Positions 1-8,883 of a DNA stretch of 30,251 nt are shown in pieces. Both the position numbers and the translations under genes were made by a program. The notes below the pieces were generated by a model. That model saw only the letters and a program-made list of their open reading frames with translations, was not told the DNA's origin and made no database searches. Source of the stretch: a virus; IMG/VR virus record IMGVR_UViG_3300045999_001311, positions 1-30,251 of that record. The stretch is one strand, 5' to 3'. Position 1 is the stretch's first letter. The number at the start of each line of letters is the position of its first letter.

Positions 1-104
1 GAAGCGCTATCTTCAGCAGTTAAAGTTGTTGCACCTGTTAATGTTTCAACTACGCCTACTTGACGTAAAGAATCATTCGAAATGCTTGTGAATGTTGTAC
101 TCAT
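1..104 (-). CDS. Head decoration/fibre-like protein, N-terminal part only (contig-end duplicate)
   Basis: This is the first ~35 codons of the same protein that is complete at 29613-30035, starting at the ATG at 104. It is cut by the window start and appears twice only because the contig ends overlap by ~312 bp. Bases 1, 2 and 4 differ from the other copy, as expected at the ragged end of an assembly. It should not be counted as a second gene. Confidence 0.85.
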   Translation of the reverse strand, partial: MSTTFTSISNDSLRQVGVVETLTGATTLTAEDSA

Positions 105-316
105 TTTTTTTGTTTTTTAAATTATTACTTATTTAGTTTATTTAATACTGAATCCATAATTGTGCGACTTCTTTTAGTTGCAAATTTTACGGCTTCAACT
201 TTATTCTCGTTTTCAGGGTTAAAAGAAATTGGTTTAACCTCTTCGTCAGATGAAAGTTCAACTTCTTCTTTAATTTCTTTTAATTTGCTTAGTTCAGCTT
301 TTAAAGTTTCGTTTTC
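5..316. repeat. Terminal direct repeat, left copy
   Basis: Bases 5-316 are identical to 29936-30247 (offset 29931). Just outside, bases 1, 2 and 4 and base 317 differ from the other copy. Identical contig ends mean either an assembly overlap of a circular or circularly permuted genome, or a true terminal redundancy. Mismatches at the extreme ends favour the overlap explanation. The repeat cuts through two genes, which is typical of an arbitrary opening point rather than a fixed genome end. Confidence 0.95.
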
Positions 317-706
317 TTCTTTTAGTTTTTGTATTTCAGAAAAGAAAGTTTCTTTAACTACGCTTTCGATTGTTTTCTTAGCAGTTGGTTTTGAAGTTTC
401 CATTTCTTCCTTTTTCTCGGTTTCAACTTCTACCTCAGCCTCTGGCTCTTCAACTTCTTCTTCTTTTTCTTTAACTTCGGAAATAACACCCTCTTCAACA
501 ACGATCAACATACGTCCGTCTTCGAACTCATATTCACCTATTGGCAAAGGAATTTTTTGTTCGTCTTCCGTTACGATAAATACTTCGTTACCTGCTTCGA
601 ATGAGTCTGCTTCTAAGATAGTTACTCCATCCATTAATTTCATTTGCTCAAGTTTTACTTCCATTCCGAGCAAAGTTTTGATTTGATTTATTAAGCTATT
701 TTTCAT
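125..706 (-). CDS. Probable capsid scaffold / head assembly protein
   Basis: A 193-residue acidic protein. Residues 1-75 form a compact, probably beta-rich domain. Residues ~78-105 are almost all Glu/Val/Lys, and residues ~115-150 form a predicted coiled coil. The C-terminus is short and basic (KRSRTIMDSVLNKLNK). A charged, helical protein with a small basic tail, coded just upstream of the capsid gene across the circular junction and downstream of the prohead protease, fits a scaffolding protein. This is inference from composition and position; I do not recognise a named family. The Glu-rich stretch is low complexity and could vary in length. The 3' end is repeated at 30056-30251. Confidence 0.6.
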   Translation of the reverse strand: MKNSLINQIKTLLGMEVKLEQMKLMDGVTILEADSFEAGNEVFIVTEDEQKIPLPIGEYEFEDGRMLIVVEEGVISEVKEKEEEVEEPEAEVEVETEKKEEMETSKPTAKKTIESVVKETFFSEIQKLKEENETLKAELSKLKEIKEEVELSSDEEVKPISFNPENENKVEAVKFATKRSRTIMDSVLNKLNK

Positions 707-723
707 TTTTATTTATTTTAAAT

Positions 724-1110
724 TTATCCTAATTTGGCTCCAGATGCTAACATTTTAAGCGAACCATAAAATCTTTTATTAATATCAATTAATGAATTTA
801 TGCTTGCTTCTGCTTTTGAAATTGGTGCTTTGGCTTCGTTTAGTAATCCTAATTCTTGAGCATTTTGTTTAAAATCTGCTAATGCTTTATCTGCATTTCT
901 TCTTGCTAAATCATATTTTTTTTGCCAAGAATCAATTGAATCAGAAAGTTTTTTTAATTGTTGACCAACCTGCATAACTTCATCAATAACCTTTTGATTA
1001 TTAGCTTCAATTTCATTTAATACTTGAACACTTTTTAATTCAACTTCATGTGAAGCTAATTGTGTTTCCTCTTTAAAGAGTTTACCGTAAACTGTTTTTC
1101 GTGTATTCAT
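724..1110 (-). CDS. Coiled-coil protein of the head region, unknown function
   Basis: A 128-residue, almost entirely helical protein with heptad-like spacing through residues ~10-100 and a short Gly/Ala-containing end. It has no membrane segment and no motif I recognise. It lies between the small Cys-rich gene (1147-1347) and the scaffold-like gene (125-706), with only 17 bases to the latter, so it belongs to the head assembly group. It could be a scaffold partner, a minor capsid protein or a portal-associated protein. The function is open; the gene itself is well supported by length, packing and strand. Confidence 0.6.
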   Translation of the reverse strand: MNTRKTVYGKLFKEETQLASHEVELKSVQVLNEIEANNQKVIDEVMQVGQQLKKLSDSIDSWQKKYDLARRNADKALADFKQNAQELGLLNEAKAPISKAEASINSLIDINKRFYGSLKMLASGAKLG

Positions 1111-1146
1111 AACTTATTAACTTTTAAATTTATACTTGTTCCTTTT

Positions 1147-1347
1147 TTATCCGTTTTGACGAATGATAGTTCTTACTCCGTCTATTTCTGTTATCGTTAC
1201 ATTTTGTTGCGTTACACTCGCTGTTTTTCCTATCCCTTGAGCTTGTAAACTACCGTCGCAACATTCCTTTGAGTATTTTCCGTCTTTACATAAACAACCC
1301 CTTTTGCCACCTCGTGGACTTACTTTGCTTAGTGTTTTTTCTGCCAT
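1147..1347 (-). CDS. Small Cys-rich head-region protein
   Basis: A 66-residue protein with a tight cysteine group in the first half (RGCLCKDGKYSKECCDG: one CxC and one CC). This could bind a metal ion or form disulfides in the particle. The second half is a probable beta hairpin (QQNVTITEIDGVRTIIRQ). I recall proteins with this 'CLCKDGxYSxxCCDG' pattern in Flavobacterium-type phages, always small and unnamed. It starts one base after the protease stop, so the two are translated together. A minor virion protein is the likeliest role, but this is inference. Confidence 0.6.
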   Translation of the reverse strand: MAEKTLSKVSPRGGKRGCLCKDGKYSKECCDGSLQAQGIGKTASVTQQNVTITEIDGVRTIIRQNG

Positions 1348-1348
1348 G

Positions 1349-2254
1349 TTATTTGTTTCTAATTTGTTCTAACTTTCTTTGCGCCCATTCAACTCCAGCG
1401 TCACCACCCCAGCTTAGCCACATTAAACGACCGCACCCGTCACCTAACTCCTTTTGTGAACTTTGTCTATGTCGCTCAAAACTTGCCATTCGTGCAATAG
1501 TATCTTCGCTTATATTCTCACCGTTTGCTAATTGGTTTGCTCTTGCTTTTCCTACAGGCGTACCACAATCACCCCATCCGTTTTCTTCAGCATAACGTAA
1601 AGCTATCTTTGCGTTATCACTTGCTTCTTTTGGGTAGTCGTTGTAAGTTTCTAAATTGTAGTTTTCGTCTTTTAGTATTAAATCACGAATCGCTTTTATT
1701 AATCTATCATCTTCGGTTTCTTGTAAACTCATTTCATATTTATCAACAAAATAACCCTCAATGCTGAATCCTTTTACTTCACCAGCTTTTACCTTATTCC
1801 AAATTTCATCGTTGTTTACTTTCATTGAAATCATCCAAGTTCCTTTTGGTAAATTGAATCCGTATTTTGCTGACTTGTCTTGTTTCTCGTCTTCTATTAT
1901 CCAGCTTTCAACAACTGACATACCGTCTAACATTTTCTTTTCGTGTTCTAACGTTGCGTTATTTTGGTTGGCTCTCATTAAAAATAACTCCGATGCTTTG
2001 CGTACCGTGTCCTCACTAAAATAAATGTAGAATTCTTTGTCTCCGTTTTTACGGTAAATCTGTTTGTTAGGAACTAAAGCCGCACCCATTAAAATGCGTT
2101 TCTCTCCGTCAATTTCTTTAAGTTCTACTTCGTGTTTTTTTAAGGCTACAAAATTCTCTTCTATCGCTGGGCTTTCAACAACTGAAACCGCATTGATACC
2201 GCTTTCGATTTTATTCTCATCAATAAGCAATTCTATAATTTCCATCTTTGCCAT
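1349..2254 (-). CDS. Prohead serine protease (XkdF/S78-like) with fused C-terminal domain
   Basis: A 301-residue maturation protease. It cuts scaffold and capsid proteins inside the prohead. Residues 15-172 match the XkdF-type S78 peptidase pattern: ESPAIEENFVAL near the start, MGAALVPNKQIYR at 56-68, the catalytic His in LEHE (His104) and the catalytic Ser in KGFSIEGYF (Ser164). Residues ~200-300 form a second domain (YNDYPKEASDNAKIALRYAE ... CGTPVGKARANQLA ... MASFERHR ... GCGRLMWLSWGGDAG). I know this domain from the C-termini of phage proteases and minor head proteins; its role is unclear. The gene lies after the tape measure rather than beside the portal, which is an unusual order. Confidence 0.85.
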   Translation of the reverse strand: MAKMEIIELLIDENKIESGINAVSVVESPAIEENFVALKKHEVELKEIDGEKRILMGAALVPNKQIYRKNGDKEFYIYFSEDTVRKASELFLMRANQNNATLEHEKKMLDGMSVVESWIIEDEKQDKSAKYGFNLPKGTWMISMKVNNDEIWNKVKAGEVKGFSIEGYFVDKYEMSLQETEDDRLIKAIRDLILKDENYNLETYNDYPKEASDNAKIALRYAEENGWGDCGTPVGKARANQLANGENISEDTIARMASFERHRQSSQKELGDGCGRLMWLSWGGDAGVEWAQRKLEQIRNK

Positions 2255-2265
2255 AACTCTTTAAC

Positions 2266-4371
2266 TTATAATGTTGCGTTTTGTACTCTATTTCTGTCTA
2301 AACTTTGTGCGCTTGTTACTTCACCACTTACTACATACGCTTGTACTGGCTGTTGTTGTAACGTTGCTAATTGGTTTATTCCACTTGAACCTATCGTGTT
2401 AAATTGAGGGGCTGCCATTTGACCACCACCTCCAGCACTTGTATCAGGAACTTGCTGTTGACCACCATCAAATTTTGCTTTAGATATTGCTGCAATTTGC
2501 ATTGCTCCCATTGCACCAGCCGCAACTCCAAATGGAATACCTGCAGGAATACCACCACCATTTCTCACCGATTGAACAATATTTGAAGCCGTGTCAATTA
2601 CAGTCTGAACAATTCGTAATTTTTTATCACGTTCAAACATTTTACGTTTAATAGCTTCCTCTTCTTTACTACCTTGTTTTACATTTTTTAATCGCGCTTC
2701 ATCGTTTGCATTTAACAATCCATTTAAAGATGACATTGCTTGTCCAAAAGTTTGAGCATATTTTAGAATTAAATCTACCTTTTGTTGTTGGTCATGCTTT
2801 TGTTTTTCTAAATACTTTTTATTTATAGCATCTAATTGAGCTCCTTTGGCTTCGGCAATTATTTTCTCTTGCTCTGCGTTTCCTTTTGCAGCCTCTTCAA
2901 GTGCAAAGTATTTTTGTCTAACTAACTCTTTTTCATAATCACTTTCACTCATTGATTTTTGTAAACGAGCTTGAAAGTTTGATTCGTCTATTTGTTCAAT
3001 TTGAGCTTGAAATTCTTCTTCAGCTTGTTTCTTTAAATCATTAGCTTGTTTTATTGCATCAAGTTCTTTTTGTCGCGCCTCCTCTTTTTGTTTGTAGTCC
3101 TCTTCTTGGTATTTTAAACGAACTCCATTTAATTCATTTGCTTGCGCTATTTCAAGTTCTGAGGTGTCCTTTCCGTGTTTTTTGAAAAGTGCAATTTGCT
3201 CTTTGTATTTTTCTGTAATTGCATACTCTTCATTTTCTTGGTCTGTCCTTAATCTCGCTGCGTTTTGCTCTTTAGCTTGCTTATTAAATTCTTTAATTTG
3301 TTTTAATTCATTGTCAATAGCTTGTTTTTGCGCATCGTAAGAAGTTTTGGCGGCATCTTTTTTATCTTTTATTTCATTTGTTTGCTCTTGTTTAATTTCA
3401 ATTCGTTGCTGTTTTTTTAAATCAACTAATTCATTATACTCTTTTTGAGCTATTTCTCGCATTTCTGTTGCGGACTCACCAGCTTTTTTAACAAGTTCTT
3501 CTTGTTTTTTAATAACTTCGTCATCAGCATCATTGGCTTTTAAAGATGATAAAATATCTTTCTCACGTAAATAAGTAGCCTTTGCCAGCTCTTTGTTTTT
3601 ACGTGCTAATGCTAATTCTTCTTCAGCGTGTTTTATATTTAATTTTCGTATTTCTTCTACTGATTTTCCTGAAGCCTTTGCATAATCTTCTTGGAATTTA
3701 TTTGATTTTTCTAAACGTGTTTGTGATTTTTCTAACTCTTGGTTTTGTTTATTTAAAGCCTTGTTATGTTCATTAATTGAAGCAGTCGCCTTTTCAGTTT
3801 CTTCTGCTTGGTCTTGAAAATATTTAACCAATAAATAACCCGCTGCAATTAAAGCCGTTATTGCTACTATAAGCGCACCAATTGGACTCGCACTCATTGC
3901 TAAGTTCCATAATTTTTGACCTGCTGTTACAACTTTTTGAACAACAGAATACTGCATTGCTTTTGCGCCTAATTTCTTAAACGCATCGCCAGCTTCAAGA
4001 AGTCCGTCTATACCTTGGGTTAAAGCCATAACGCTCTGAACGCGTAGCATTGTTTCCTGTAATGCTTCGCTTTCAACCCCTATCATTCCCATAGCACCTT
4101 CAACAGCTTGGAAACCATTTAAAACACCACTTAATGAACCACTTAATGCGTTAAATTTTGTGTCAGGGTTAAAGCCGTCAATTAAATCTTTACTAAATTC
4201 AATTTGGTCTTTTAATTCAGCTGCAGCTTTGGCGGCTTTAACAGCTTCTTGCGAAGTTTCACCGTAGGCAGCTTGAACCTTTTGTAATTCCTGAACCGCT
4301 TCTTTATATTGAGCCTTTAAAGATTTACTATTGTCTTGTATCTCTAACTCAATTGTTCTTTTTTCTGCCAT
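2266..4371 (-). CDS. Tail tape measure protein
   Basis: A 701-residue protein that sets tail length and is expelled on infection. It has long charged helical stretches (residues 5-60 and ~190-560), one hydrophobic segment at ~160-183 (SASPIGALIVAITALIAAGY), and a Gly/Ala/Gln-rich C-terminus. It is the longest helical protein of the tail cluster and lies at its end. At roughly 1.5 angstrom per residue the tail would be near 105 nm, which suits a siphovirus. The ATG at 4371 lies inside the upstream 52-codon gene, so translation is coupled. There is no lysozyme or peptidase domain that I can see. Confidence 0.88.
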   Translation of the reverse strand: MAEKRTIELEIQDNSKSLKAQYKEAVQELQKVQAAYGETSQEAVKAAKAAAELKDQIEFSKDLIDGFNPDTKFNALSGSLSGVLNGFQAVEGAMGMIGVESEALQETMLRVQSVMALTQGIDGLLEAGDAFKKLGAKAMQYSVVQKVVTAGQKLWNLAMSASPIGALIVAITALIAAGYLLVKYFQDQAEETEKATASINEHNKALNKQNQELEKSQTRLEKSNKFQEDYAKASGKSVEEIRKLNIKHAEEELALARKNKELAKATYLREKDILSSLKANDADDEVIKKQEELVKKAGESATEMREIAQKEYNELVDLKKQQRIEIKQEQTNEIKDKKDAAKTSYDAQKQAIDNELKQIKEFNKQAKEQNAARLRTDQENEEYAITEKYKEQIALFKKHGKDTSELEIAQANELNGVRLKYQEEDYKQKEEARQKELDAIKQANDLKKQAEEEFQAQIEQIDESNFQARLQKSMSESDYEKELVRQKYFALEEAAKGNAEQEKIIAEAKGAQLDAINKKYLEKQKHDQQQKVDLILKYAQTFGQAMSSLNGLLNANDEARLKNVKQGSKEEEAIKRKMFERDKKLRIVQTVIDTASNIVQSVRNGGGIPAGIPFGVAAGAMGAMQIAAISKAKFDGGQQQVPDTSAGGGGQMAAPQFNTIGSSGINQLATLQQQPVQAYVVSGEVTSAQSLDRNRVQNATL

Positions 4372-4507
4372 CGTGTTTTCTTTTCACTTGTTTATAAATC
4401 TTTTTTATACTTGACGTATATTCGTGTTTTCCTTTTGCTATGTCGACAATCTCACTTACATTAAAGAAATCATCGGTTTTTAAAAGTTCTAATATCTGTG
4501 CTATCAT
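4349..4507 (-). CDS. Small basic protein between tail protein and tape measure
   Basis: A 52-residue protein starting MIAQILELLKTDDFFNVSEI and ending in a basic tail (KQVKRKHDGRKKNN). Its ATG overlaps the stop of the 775-residue tail gene as ATGA (4504-4507), and its end runs 23 bases into the tape measure start. Both overlaps are strong signs of real, coupled translation. The slot directly before the tape measure is where tail assembly chaperones usually lie, so a short chaperone-like role is possible. No family is recognised. The N-terminal half looks helical. Confidence 0.65.
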   Translation of the reverse strand: MIAQILELLKTDDFFNVSEIVDIAKGKHEYTSSIKKIYKQVKRKHDGRKKNN

Positions 4508-6831
4508 TGTTGGTTAATTATTATTTGATTACTTGACTGGCTACCGTCACTAAATGTATATGTTACTAATAACGTTATAACTTGACTTGAGCTATTTTCA
4601 GTAATGAAGTTTTGTAAAACCTCACTTATTAAAAAGTCACTATTTTCCGCTAATATAAAACTTGGCGTGTTTGGGTTTGCTGGAATACAAACTTCGATCG
4701 ATTGACTTGTTGTAATTGTGCTTGGCGTTATAGTTACTCCAGCCGTTGCCGTTGTTATCGTTGCACTTACTGCTCCGTTTGGCATCTGAACACGAACGTC
4801 TAAACATTGTGAGTTAGGGTCGGGGTTAATAATATCCTGAGCTTGTAACGGTCGGAAGTCTAAATATAAACTAAATTCTACTTCACCATTTGTTAGGTTA
4901 CTTTTCATCTCGTTTATAATATACCTTTTGTCTCGTATTATAAGCCTGTCGTTCAATCTAAGGTTAGTTAAAAGGCTAATTGGTAAAATAGTCTTTACGG
5001 TAACTAAACGCTGCTTTAAATCGAATAAATTACTTAGGTAAGGAAAATAATAAGTAGCGTATAAACCTTGTTGGATTGTTTCATTGTGAATAATTGAGTT
5101 GTCTGCTCCAAAATTTAAACTATATTTCGTGTTTTGATAGGTTAAGTCCTGACCAAATAAAGCGTAAGTGTCAATATCTTGGTGAGTTGAACCGTCGTAA
5201 AATTTAATATCGTGAACTAAATTATCGCTTTCACCATACAAATAAAACAAACATGGCTTTGGCGTGTAAGCTTGTATGTTTTCATTAAGTGCAAATCCAA
5301 GTATTGCGTAATTATTTGAATTATCTAAGGCTCTCGTAAATAACAAATTCTCAAATGGACTTTCTATTACATAGTCGCTCCCATCGTATGGAAACTGATA
5401 TTCTAAATTACCGTACTGTTGGTTGGTTGTTTTAAAATAATCTTTATTTACGAACGATTCGCTTTCCTGATATTTAAAGATAATCTTCTTATATAACTTC
5501 ATGCGCTCCACGCCTATTTCATCCGTGTTTGTGTATTCAGTAACGTCAACTATTGCACCTTGAGAATACCAGTCATCTAAAGGCAAAACTTCGTAAACGT
5601 TTTCTTCAACACCTACGCAAGTCATGTTAAACTCTTTCAAAACACCAGCGAAGAAATCAGCAACTTTCATATCAGGCATTACGTTGTTTAAGTTTACGTT
5701 TCCTGTTACTGTTGTACTTGCGTTATTTGCTGTATATATTTCGGAGTTAGGTTGGTTTGAACCATCCAAATAATTCATTTGGTAAGTTATATACGAAGCA
5801 AATGTAAAACTTTGTAAACCTCGAACATATATTTTAATTTGGCTTTGAAGACCTGGGGTGTTAGCCGAAGTGTAAACCACATAATTATTTGCACCTGAGC
5901 CGTTAATTGTAGCGTAAAAATTATTGTTTATAAATACGTCAATATAATATTCATCTGAAACACCTCCTAATATAGTAACATTAACAATATGAGTTGCAGA
6001 GGAAGCGTTAAAAGATAAACCCCCTAAACTTGTTGTATAGTTTACATTTACTGTATCCGTTACAAAATCAAATATATTTGCTGCTGCTGCTGGATAACTT
6101 ACTATGTCTAATAATTCAGCTTCACTTACCCACGTGTATTCATTCGTGTTTTTGCCCCATAAAAAAGCTTGGTTAAACCTCGGGTCACTTAAAAACGTAC
6201 CCTGAAAAGTAACCCCGTAATCGTTCTCGATAGCTTCGAATAGCTTACTTACTTTAATTGCTGGAAACAACTCATCGTACTGAATAGCTTTTGAAGTAGA
6301 ACAAATATTTTCAGGACCAACATTATACGTCCATTGTCGCGTACTTGCTATTAATGGGTAGCGAACATCGTAGTCAGTTGCTAAGTCCGTAATACGGTCG
6401 TAAATTTCAGTGCCATTAAATAAAAACTCTAAGCTACTTAAATCTAAGTTGTTTAGTTTATCCTCTCCAAACTTGTCTTTTAAAGCTAACACGTCACCAT
6501 AAAAAGTAACCGTGTAACTATCAACGTGACCGTTCTTTACGTTTGACTTTTCTAACTGTATTTTACCACGTCTAAAAAAAGTAAGGTCTATTTCTATAAA
6601 AGCATTACGCCTTAAGTTTTGGTCTATTGTTTGCTCAAGGTCGGACTCATAAAAATATTGAAAGATGTTATTATTATGAGGTGAAGCCGGAACGGTGAAA
6701 CTTTGCGAAAAGTCGGTAAACACTTTTGAAATATCCGAAATATTTTGAACGCTGGAATTTACACTTATTTGTTCATCGTTGAATAACTCTACTTGAACAC
6801 CCTCTACAAATAAACCTACTATACGTTTCAT
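4504..6831 (-). CDS. Large tail / baseplate protein
   Basis: A 775-residue protein, predicted mostly beta, with a conserved-looking N-terminus (VQVELFNDEQISVNSSVQNI ... DFSQSFTVPAS). The region ~625-665 (RLRDRLIIRD-like: RLNDRLIIRDKRYIINEMKS) resembles hub or distal-tail domains of Bacteroidota phages, where proteins like this lie beside the tape measure. The last ~120 residues are Thr/Ser-rich and look like an Ig-like or exposed beta domain. It overlaps the preceding tail gene by four bases. Most likely a baseplate or tail-tip component; the exact part cannot be told from sequence alone. Confidence 0.65.
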   Translation of the reverse strand: MKRIVGLFVEGVQVELFNDEQISVNSSVQNISDISKVFTDFSQSFTVPASPHNNNIFQYFYESDLEQTIDQNLRRNAFIEIDLTFFRRGKIQLEKSNVKNGHVDSYTVTFYGDVLALKDKFGEDKLNNLDLSSLEFLFNGTEIYDRITDLATDYDVRYPLIASTRQWTYNVGPENICSTSKAIQYDELFPAIKVSKLFEAIENDYGVTFQGTFLSDPRFNQAFLWGKNTNEYTWVSEAELLDIVSYPAAAANIFDFVTDTVNVNYTTSLGGLSFNASSATHIVNVTILGGVSDEYYIDVFINNNFYATINGSGANNYVVYTSANTPGLQSQIKIYVRGLQSFTFASYITYQMNYLDGSNQPNSEIYTANNASTTVTGNVNLNNVMPDMKVADFFAGVLKEFNMTCVGVEENVYEVLPLDDWYSQGAIVDVTEYTNTDEIGVERMKLYKKIIFKYQESESFVNKDYFKTTNQQYGNLEYQFPYDGSDYVIESPFENLLFTRALDNSNNYAILGFALNENIQAYTPKPCLFYLYGESDNLVHDIKFYDGSTHQDIDTYALFGQDLTYQNTKYSLNFGADNSIIHNETIQQGLYATYYFPYLSNLFDLKQRLVTVKTILPISLLTNLRLNDRLIIRDKRYIINEMKSNLTNGEVEFSLYLDFRPLQAQDIINPDPNSQCLDVRVQMPNGAVSATITTATAGVTITPSTITTSQSIEVCIPANPNTPSFILAENSDFLISEVLQNFITENSSSQVITLLVTYTFSDGSQSSNQIIINQQ

Positions 6832-7901
6832 ATTACGTTGTTAATTACATTGTAAGCAAATTCAAATTCTAATTGATAGTTAATCGTCTTTTGGTTTATG
6901 TTCTTAAATAATTCAGTACTTTGTGTTTTTAAAGTAGCAGGTAAACTATTAATTAATATCCTTTCACTTAACATAAGTTGTTTGAGTAGATCGTTATAGC
7001 TTTCATCTACCCAATCCGTATTTACCTTTATTGAACTTTTACCGTTTGTGTTAAAGCTCTTTGTTTGACCTTCCAAAGTATTGTAGTTTGGAAAAGTACT
7101 TTGCATTAAATTGTATTTCGTGTTTTCAACGCTTAGCGTGTTATTTGAAGCAGCATAAAACCAAGTTCTTTGCCATGCGCCATACTTATTTACGAAGTCA
7201 CATAAAACTGGCTCATAACGACAATTTAAGTTAGGTTTAAAAATACCCGTCCATTTAATTGCGCTTAACGTTCCTATAATTTCTAACTTGTTTCCGTCTG
7301 CATAATAATTAGGATGAACTCTATAAACGTCACGCATTGCATTCGTTCCTGTAAGTGTAACCGTTAAAGTTGCCCCAGTTCTTAAATTAGTATATTTAGC
7401 ATCCCAATTTACTTGACGTTCTAACATAATATGACCGCCTCTGTACGCGTTATTTGTACTCGGGTTAATACTTGGGTCATAAGCATAATTAAACGTTCCT
7501 TGGTCGTGTAAAACAACATCGCTTAACGAATAGTTATAACCTTGCTCGTAATACCCGAATCCGTCAAATGCTTTATCCGTTACCGTGTTTAATAACGTGT
7601 AAGTTCCTGAATCTAATTTGTAGCGTTTTATTTCTACGTTACACCATTGTGATGTTTCGGAAGCTGGGGTTGTGTTGTAAATTTCTTGGCGTACATTCCA
7701 ACTAATATATTCACGAATGTAAGGTGAAATATTATAGTACGTGTTTACGTTGTTTGAAGCGGGTATTAATTTATCTAAAATATAAGTTGGGTTTACGGGT
7801 GCTGAACCCGTACCGTTCCAAATTCTTAATTCAATCTTTGAACCCTCTTGGCCACTTTCGGCTATTGTTACTATATAAGGTGAACGTGCAAAAATACTCA
7901 T
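6828..7901 (-). CDS. Tail / distal tail-like structural protein
   Basis: A 357-residue protein. The first half is beta-rich (PYIVTIAESGQEGSKIELRIW; ISPYIREYIS) and the middle is rich in aromatic residues (WFYAASN). There is no signal peptide or membrane segment. Its stop overlaps the start of the 775-residue tail gene (ATGA) and its start overlaps the end of the gp10-like gene. This places it in the tail tip block between the head-tail joining genes and the tape measure. Distal tail protein or baseplate component is inferred from position; the fold is not confirmed. Confidence 0.6.
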   Translation of the reverse strand: MSIFARSPYIVTIAESGQEGSKIELRIWNGTGSAPVNPTYILDKLIPASNNVNTYYNISPYIREYISWNVRQEIYNTTPASETSQWCNVEIKRYKLDSGTYTLLNTVTDKAFDGFGYYEQGYNYSLSDVVLHDQGTFNYAYDPSINPSTNNAYRGGHIMLERQVNWDAKYTNLRTGATLTVTLTGTNAMRDVYRVHPNYYADGNKLEIIGTLSAIKWTGIFKPNLNCRYEPVLCDFVNKYGAWQRTWFYAASNNTLSVENTKYNLMQSTFPNYNTLEGQTKSFNTNGKSSIKVNTDWVDESYNDLLKQLMLSERILINSLPATLKTQSTELFKNINQKTINYQLEFEFAYNVINNVI

Positions 7902-8413
7902 TTTATATTTTTTAAGTTTTGATTTAATATTGAATTCAATTCCGTTTCTGCATCTAATCCGTATTTATCTATTAACACATCAGGCAACTTCTTAAATGCT
8001 TTCTCAAATGGCTTAGTAAAAAATAAGCTCGGTTTAATTCCAAACTTAAATATGTTTTTAGCGATTGCAAATTGTAAACCTTTCCTTGTTTGAAATTTAC
8101 CCTGCGCGTTTCTTGGTGCTATGCCTTTTCGAACTATCCACTTATCCAATTTGCTCGGGGGTGGCATTTTACTTTTATAGCTGTAGTCAGTATCGTATTT
8201 TTTAAACTTACCTGAAACCCCTTTATCCTGAAAGTTTCCATAAGGCTCCATTTCAAAATAAATACCTATTGAGTTTTTAAACTCTTTTACTTCGCCTTGT
8301 ATTGAGTTCGATAGTTTTCCAGACGTGTCTTTGTTTTGGCGTTTAAGTTCGTCTTTTGCACCCTTAACAACTTCGTCGCGGAATTTTTCTAAGGCTTTTA
8401 ATGTTTCACTCAT
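7898..8413 (-). CDS. HK97 gp10-like head-tail joining / tail completion protein
   Basis: A 171-residue basic protein. The N-terminal helix, the DTSGKLSNSIQGEV stretch (residues ~29-42), the G-N-FQDKGVSG turn and the Cys-free, Lys-rich body resemble the HK97-gp10/neck protein pattern of tail completion proteins. I chose the ATG at 8413, which shares one base with the stop of the previous gene (TAATG), over an in-frame TTG two codons earlier. The next gene downstream overlaps by four bases. The family match is by recall, not by search. Confidence 0.65.
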   Translation of the reverse strand: MSETLKALEKFRDEVVKGAKDELKRQNKDTSGKLSNSIQGEVKEFKNSIGIYFEMEPYGNFQDKGVSGKFKKYDTDYSYKSKMPPPSKLDKWIVRKGIAPRNAQGKFQTRKGLQFAIAKNIFKFGIKPSLFFTKPFEKAFKKLPDVLIDKYGLDAETELNSILNQNLKNIK

Positions 8414-8868
8414 TAGCAAATAGTCATTGAGTTAGGAACTAAAATATCTAAGGTCATCGTCCAACCTGCTAAATAGTTTTCAAAGCGTTCAGCAAATGGC
8501 TCGCAACTTGCGTTACCGTCAACCATGAAATTATCGCTAAATAACTCGCCACGTCTTAAACTTTCGTAAAGTCTATTTTGAACTGCGAACATTGTATTTA
8601 ATACATCTTGCTCGTTGTTGTTTCCTATAAACGTGTTTGGGTCTTCGTCTTTTGATATGTCAACGATATCCATGCAAAGAATACTTACATTAAAACGAAT
8701 GATATTATTTTCAATTGAACTTGAGTTAACAATAATATGAGCCAAAGGAAAAATTGTTTGCTTAGACAAGTCAACTGCAAATATATCTCCTTCCGTTACC
8801 GTGTTTATAAACGCATCATTATCGAAGTGTCCTTTTAAAGTATCCAGTAAATTATAATAATTACCCAT
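8413..8868 (-). CDS. Probable tail terminator protein
   Basis: A 151-residue alpha/beta protein. The pattern NTVTEGDIFAVDLSKQTIFP, then LCMDIVDISKD, then the NNEQDVLNTMFAVQNRLYE helix, then ERFENYLAGWTMTLDILVPN is one I recognise from Flavobacterium phages, where it lies between neck and tube genes. Tail terminators cap the tail tube and bind the neck, and have this size. It is followed directly by the gp10-like gene, the usual pairing. The assignment rests on pattern memory and neighbourhood. Confidence 0.6.
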   Translation of the reverse strand: MGNYYNLLDTLKGHFDNDAFINTVTEGDIFAVDLSKQTIFPLAHIIVNSSSIENNIIRFNVSILCMDIVDISKDEDPNTFIGNNNEQDVLNTMFAVQNRLYESLRRGELFSDNFMVDGNASCEPFAERFENYLAGWTMTLDILVPNSMTIC

Positions 8869-8883
8869 TTTTAAATTTTCTTT

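Noticed and set aside
162-686. Long open frames on the plus strand, for example 162-686, 1269-1595, 17878-18243, 24580-24840
   Set aside because: They lie opposite well-supported minus-strand genes, have low-complexity or Ser/Phe/Leu-rich products typical of reverse frames, and lack any family pattern.
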